Assembly (NCBI GenBank): GCA_030147455.1
Contig: JASKZU010000058.1
Location: forward strand, 1-7,215
Length of the DNA stretch: 7,215 bases
DNA from: Planococcus sp. (in: firmicutes)
Lineage (GTDB): Bacteria; Bacillota; Bacilli; Bacillales_A; Planococcaceae
Direction of reading: 5' to 3'
Shown here one piece after another: positions 6,018 through 7,215 of the stretch. The position numbers and the translations under genes are program-made. The notes below the pieces were generated by a model. The model had not been told where the DNA came from. It searched no databases and saw only the letters and a program-made list of their open reading frames with translations. Each line of letters starts with the position of its first letter. Within the stretch, counting starts at the first letter, position 1.

Positions 6018-7215
6018 CAGCATCCCTCCTCGTTATAAGAGCGAATCGTTCTTCTCGCTTCGTCCATTTGATGGGTAATGCCATTGTGGAAAAACAAGAT
6101 TTCCCCTGCCGGGAACGCAGCGTTTCTTCCGACTCGGCCAGCTATTTGAATCAAGGCCGCTGCATTGAATATGCAATGGTCAGCGCCGACCACCGCCACT
6201 TGCAAGTTTGGAATGGTAATGCCTCTCTCCAAGATGGTGGAAGTAGCCAGTCCCGGCAATTGACCGTTGCGCAGTTGAATAACTTTAGCTTTTCGGTCCG
6301 GATCTTTTGCATGAACCGCTTCGATTCGTGCATCAATCGACTTTAACAACGGCTTTGCCTGTTCAATCAACTCAATGGATGGAAAAAACACAAGAAACGG
6401 CTGCTCTTTTAAAATTTTTTCTTCAATCCAAGCTGCAAGTTGCAACGGAATTTTATTTTTCCGAATGTTTTTTTCGTAATTCCAAAGTGCAGCATAGGAT
6501 GGAACTGGCAACGGGGCGCCGTGAAAACGGCGAAAGATTGTGGATTGGCTGGCAATCGTTTTTTGAAGGATGTGGGAAGGGGTGGCAGAAATGTAGATGA
6601 TGGGGGCAGAAGGCTTTTTGGCTTTTTTGACAGCGCGCTCGAGCGACCGGTCCAGCGAATAAGGAAATGCATCTGCTTCATCCACGAAGATGACGTCAAA
6701 AGCTTCGTGAAACCGGTATAGCTGGTGAGTTGTAGCAAGGATAATTTCCCCGAATCCGGTTTGTTCGGGGCTGTTGCCGTAAAGCGCATGGATAGTCGTA
6801 TCCGGAAACGCTTGTTGAAAACGCGGAAACAGTTCCAGAATAACGTCTGTACGCGGAGCTGCCACACAAACCCGCAGCCCTTTTTGAAGCGCTTCATGAA
6901 TTGGCGAAAAAAGAATCTCAGTTTTACCGGCCCCGCATACTGCATAAAGCAGATGATCGCGTCTTTGCTCGATGCTCGATGCAATTGCCTGCGAAGCACT
7001 GTTTTGCAATGGTGTAAGCGATCCGCTCCAACCGAATGAGCGTTCAGCTGGCATGCGGCGGCTGGTCGGGCAGGTCCATAAAACCAACTCGGTGCAGCTG
7101 CTGATGCGTCCCATTTTCAAGCAAGTTCTGCAGTATCGGCATATCTTTCCGCAGCTTGCGCAATCGTACGCTTTAATATAGTTTAGAGAGCTTTCCAAGC
7201 AGCGCTGGCATTCGC
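6017..7215 (-). CDS. comFA: Competence DNA-uptake ATPase ComFA, 5'-truncated
   Basis: ComFA is a DEAD-like superfamily 2 helicase/translocase on the cytoplasmic side of the competence machinery, thought to power import of single-stranded DNA through ComEC. About 398 residues are visible and the frame runs off the right edge. B. subtilis ComFA has about 463 residues, so some 50-65 N-terminal residues are missing. The visible part begins in the zinc-binding region: CQRC at once, then CASC and CRYCRTC within 31 residues. Next come Walker A in AVCGAGKTE (about 6937-6920), APRTDV, the DEAD box (6682-6671) followed by AFPYS, motif III SATP (6589-6578), TTHQL upstream of the DEAD box, and motif VI QIAGRVGR (6148-6125) near the end. 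No frameshift is seen. It overlaps comFC at TGATG. Its promoter lies outside the window, so competence control cannot be judged here. Confidence 0.95.
   Translation of the reverse strand, partial: ECQRCLESSLNYIKAYDCASCGKICRYCRTCLKMGRISSCTELVLWTCPTSRRMPAERSFGWSGSLTPLQNSASQAIASSIEQRRDHLLYAVCGAGKTEILFSPIHEALQKGLRVCVAAPRTDVILELFPRFQQAFPDTTIHALYGNSPEQTGFGEIILATTHQLYRFHEAFDVIFVDEADAFPYSLDRSLERAVKKAKKPSAPIIYISATPSHILQKTIASQSTIFRRFHGAPLPVPSYAALWNYEKNIRKNKIPLQLAAWIEEKILKEQPFLVFFPSIELIEQAKPLLKSIDARIEAVHAKDPDRKAKVIQLRNGQLPGLATSTILERGITIPNLQVAVVGADHCIFNAAALIQIAGRVGRNAAFPAGEILFFHNGITHQMDEARRTIRSYNEEGC
6025..6030 (-). promoter_or_regulatory. comFC ribosome binding site inside comFA
   Basis: AGGAGG lies within the last codons of comFA, seven bases before ATG 6017 and one base before ATG 6023. 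It decides the comFC start and indicates that comFC is translated by ribosomes finishing comFA. Confidence 0.8.

Noticed and set aside
6018..6023. comFC start at ATG 6023
   Set aside because: Only one base separates it from AGGAGG. ATG 6017 has proper spacing and a typical MNCYLCD start.
5669..6346. 225-codon plus-strand ORF across comFC and comFA
   Set aside because: It is antisense to two conserved genes and spans their junction, with low-complexity, unfamiliar sequence. It is a shadow of the GC-structured coding strand.
6409..6999. 196-codon minus-strand ORF in another frame of comFA
   Set aside because: It lies in an alternative frame of a gene with clear helicase motifs. The product is rich in K, F and L with no family resemblance.
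7196..7198. comFA start at TTG 7198
   Set aside because: The frame stays open upstream to the window edge and contributes the zinc-binding CQRC cysteines, so this TTG is an internal leucine codon and the gene is truncated by the window.

Overview
The window looks like chromosomal core DNA from a low-to-mid GC Firmicute of the order Bacillales. Protein features (an 838-residue SecA with a C-terminal zinc motif, a long-form 189-residue Hpf, linked comFA and comFC) and strong AGGAGG ribosome binding sites support this. My impression is a Planococcus-like member of the Planococcaceae, but that rests on recalled sequence style and no search was run.

Layout from left to right: prfB (minus strand, 3' end cut by the window edge, with its programmed +1 frameshift), secA (minus), a 323-base gap holding a near-consensus SigA-type promoter for secA, a strong terminator, hpf (minus), a short divergent promoter region, a short-chain dehydrogenase/reductase gene (the only plus-strand gene), a shared terminator, comFC (minus), and comFA (minus, 5' end cut by the window edge). 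All the large ORFs antisense to these genes are shadows.

Functionally, secA and prfB probably form one transcription unit for protein export and translation termination. hpf stands alone between a stress-type promoter and its own terminator and would make a ribosome-dimerising hibernation factor. comFA and comFC overlap at TGATG and encode the DNA-uptake ATPase and its PRT-fold partner. The SDR gene sits between comFC and hpf in the opposite orientation. It shares with hpf a 127-base divergent region in which I see two back-to-back sequences resembling SigB promoters.

I see no mobile element, CRISPR array, tRNA or rRNA. I do not find a convincing new system. The points most worth checking are the paired SigB-like promoters linking hpf and the SDR gene, the insertion of that SDR in an otherwise conserved comF-hpf-secA-prfB block, and an unexplained intergenic stretch upstream of the secA promoter.
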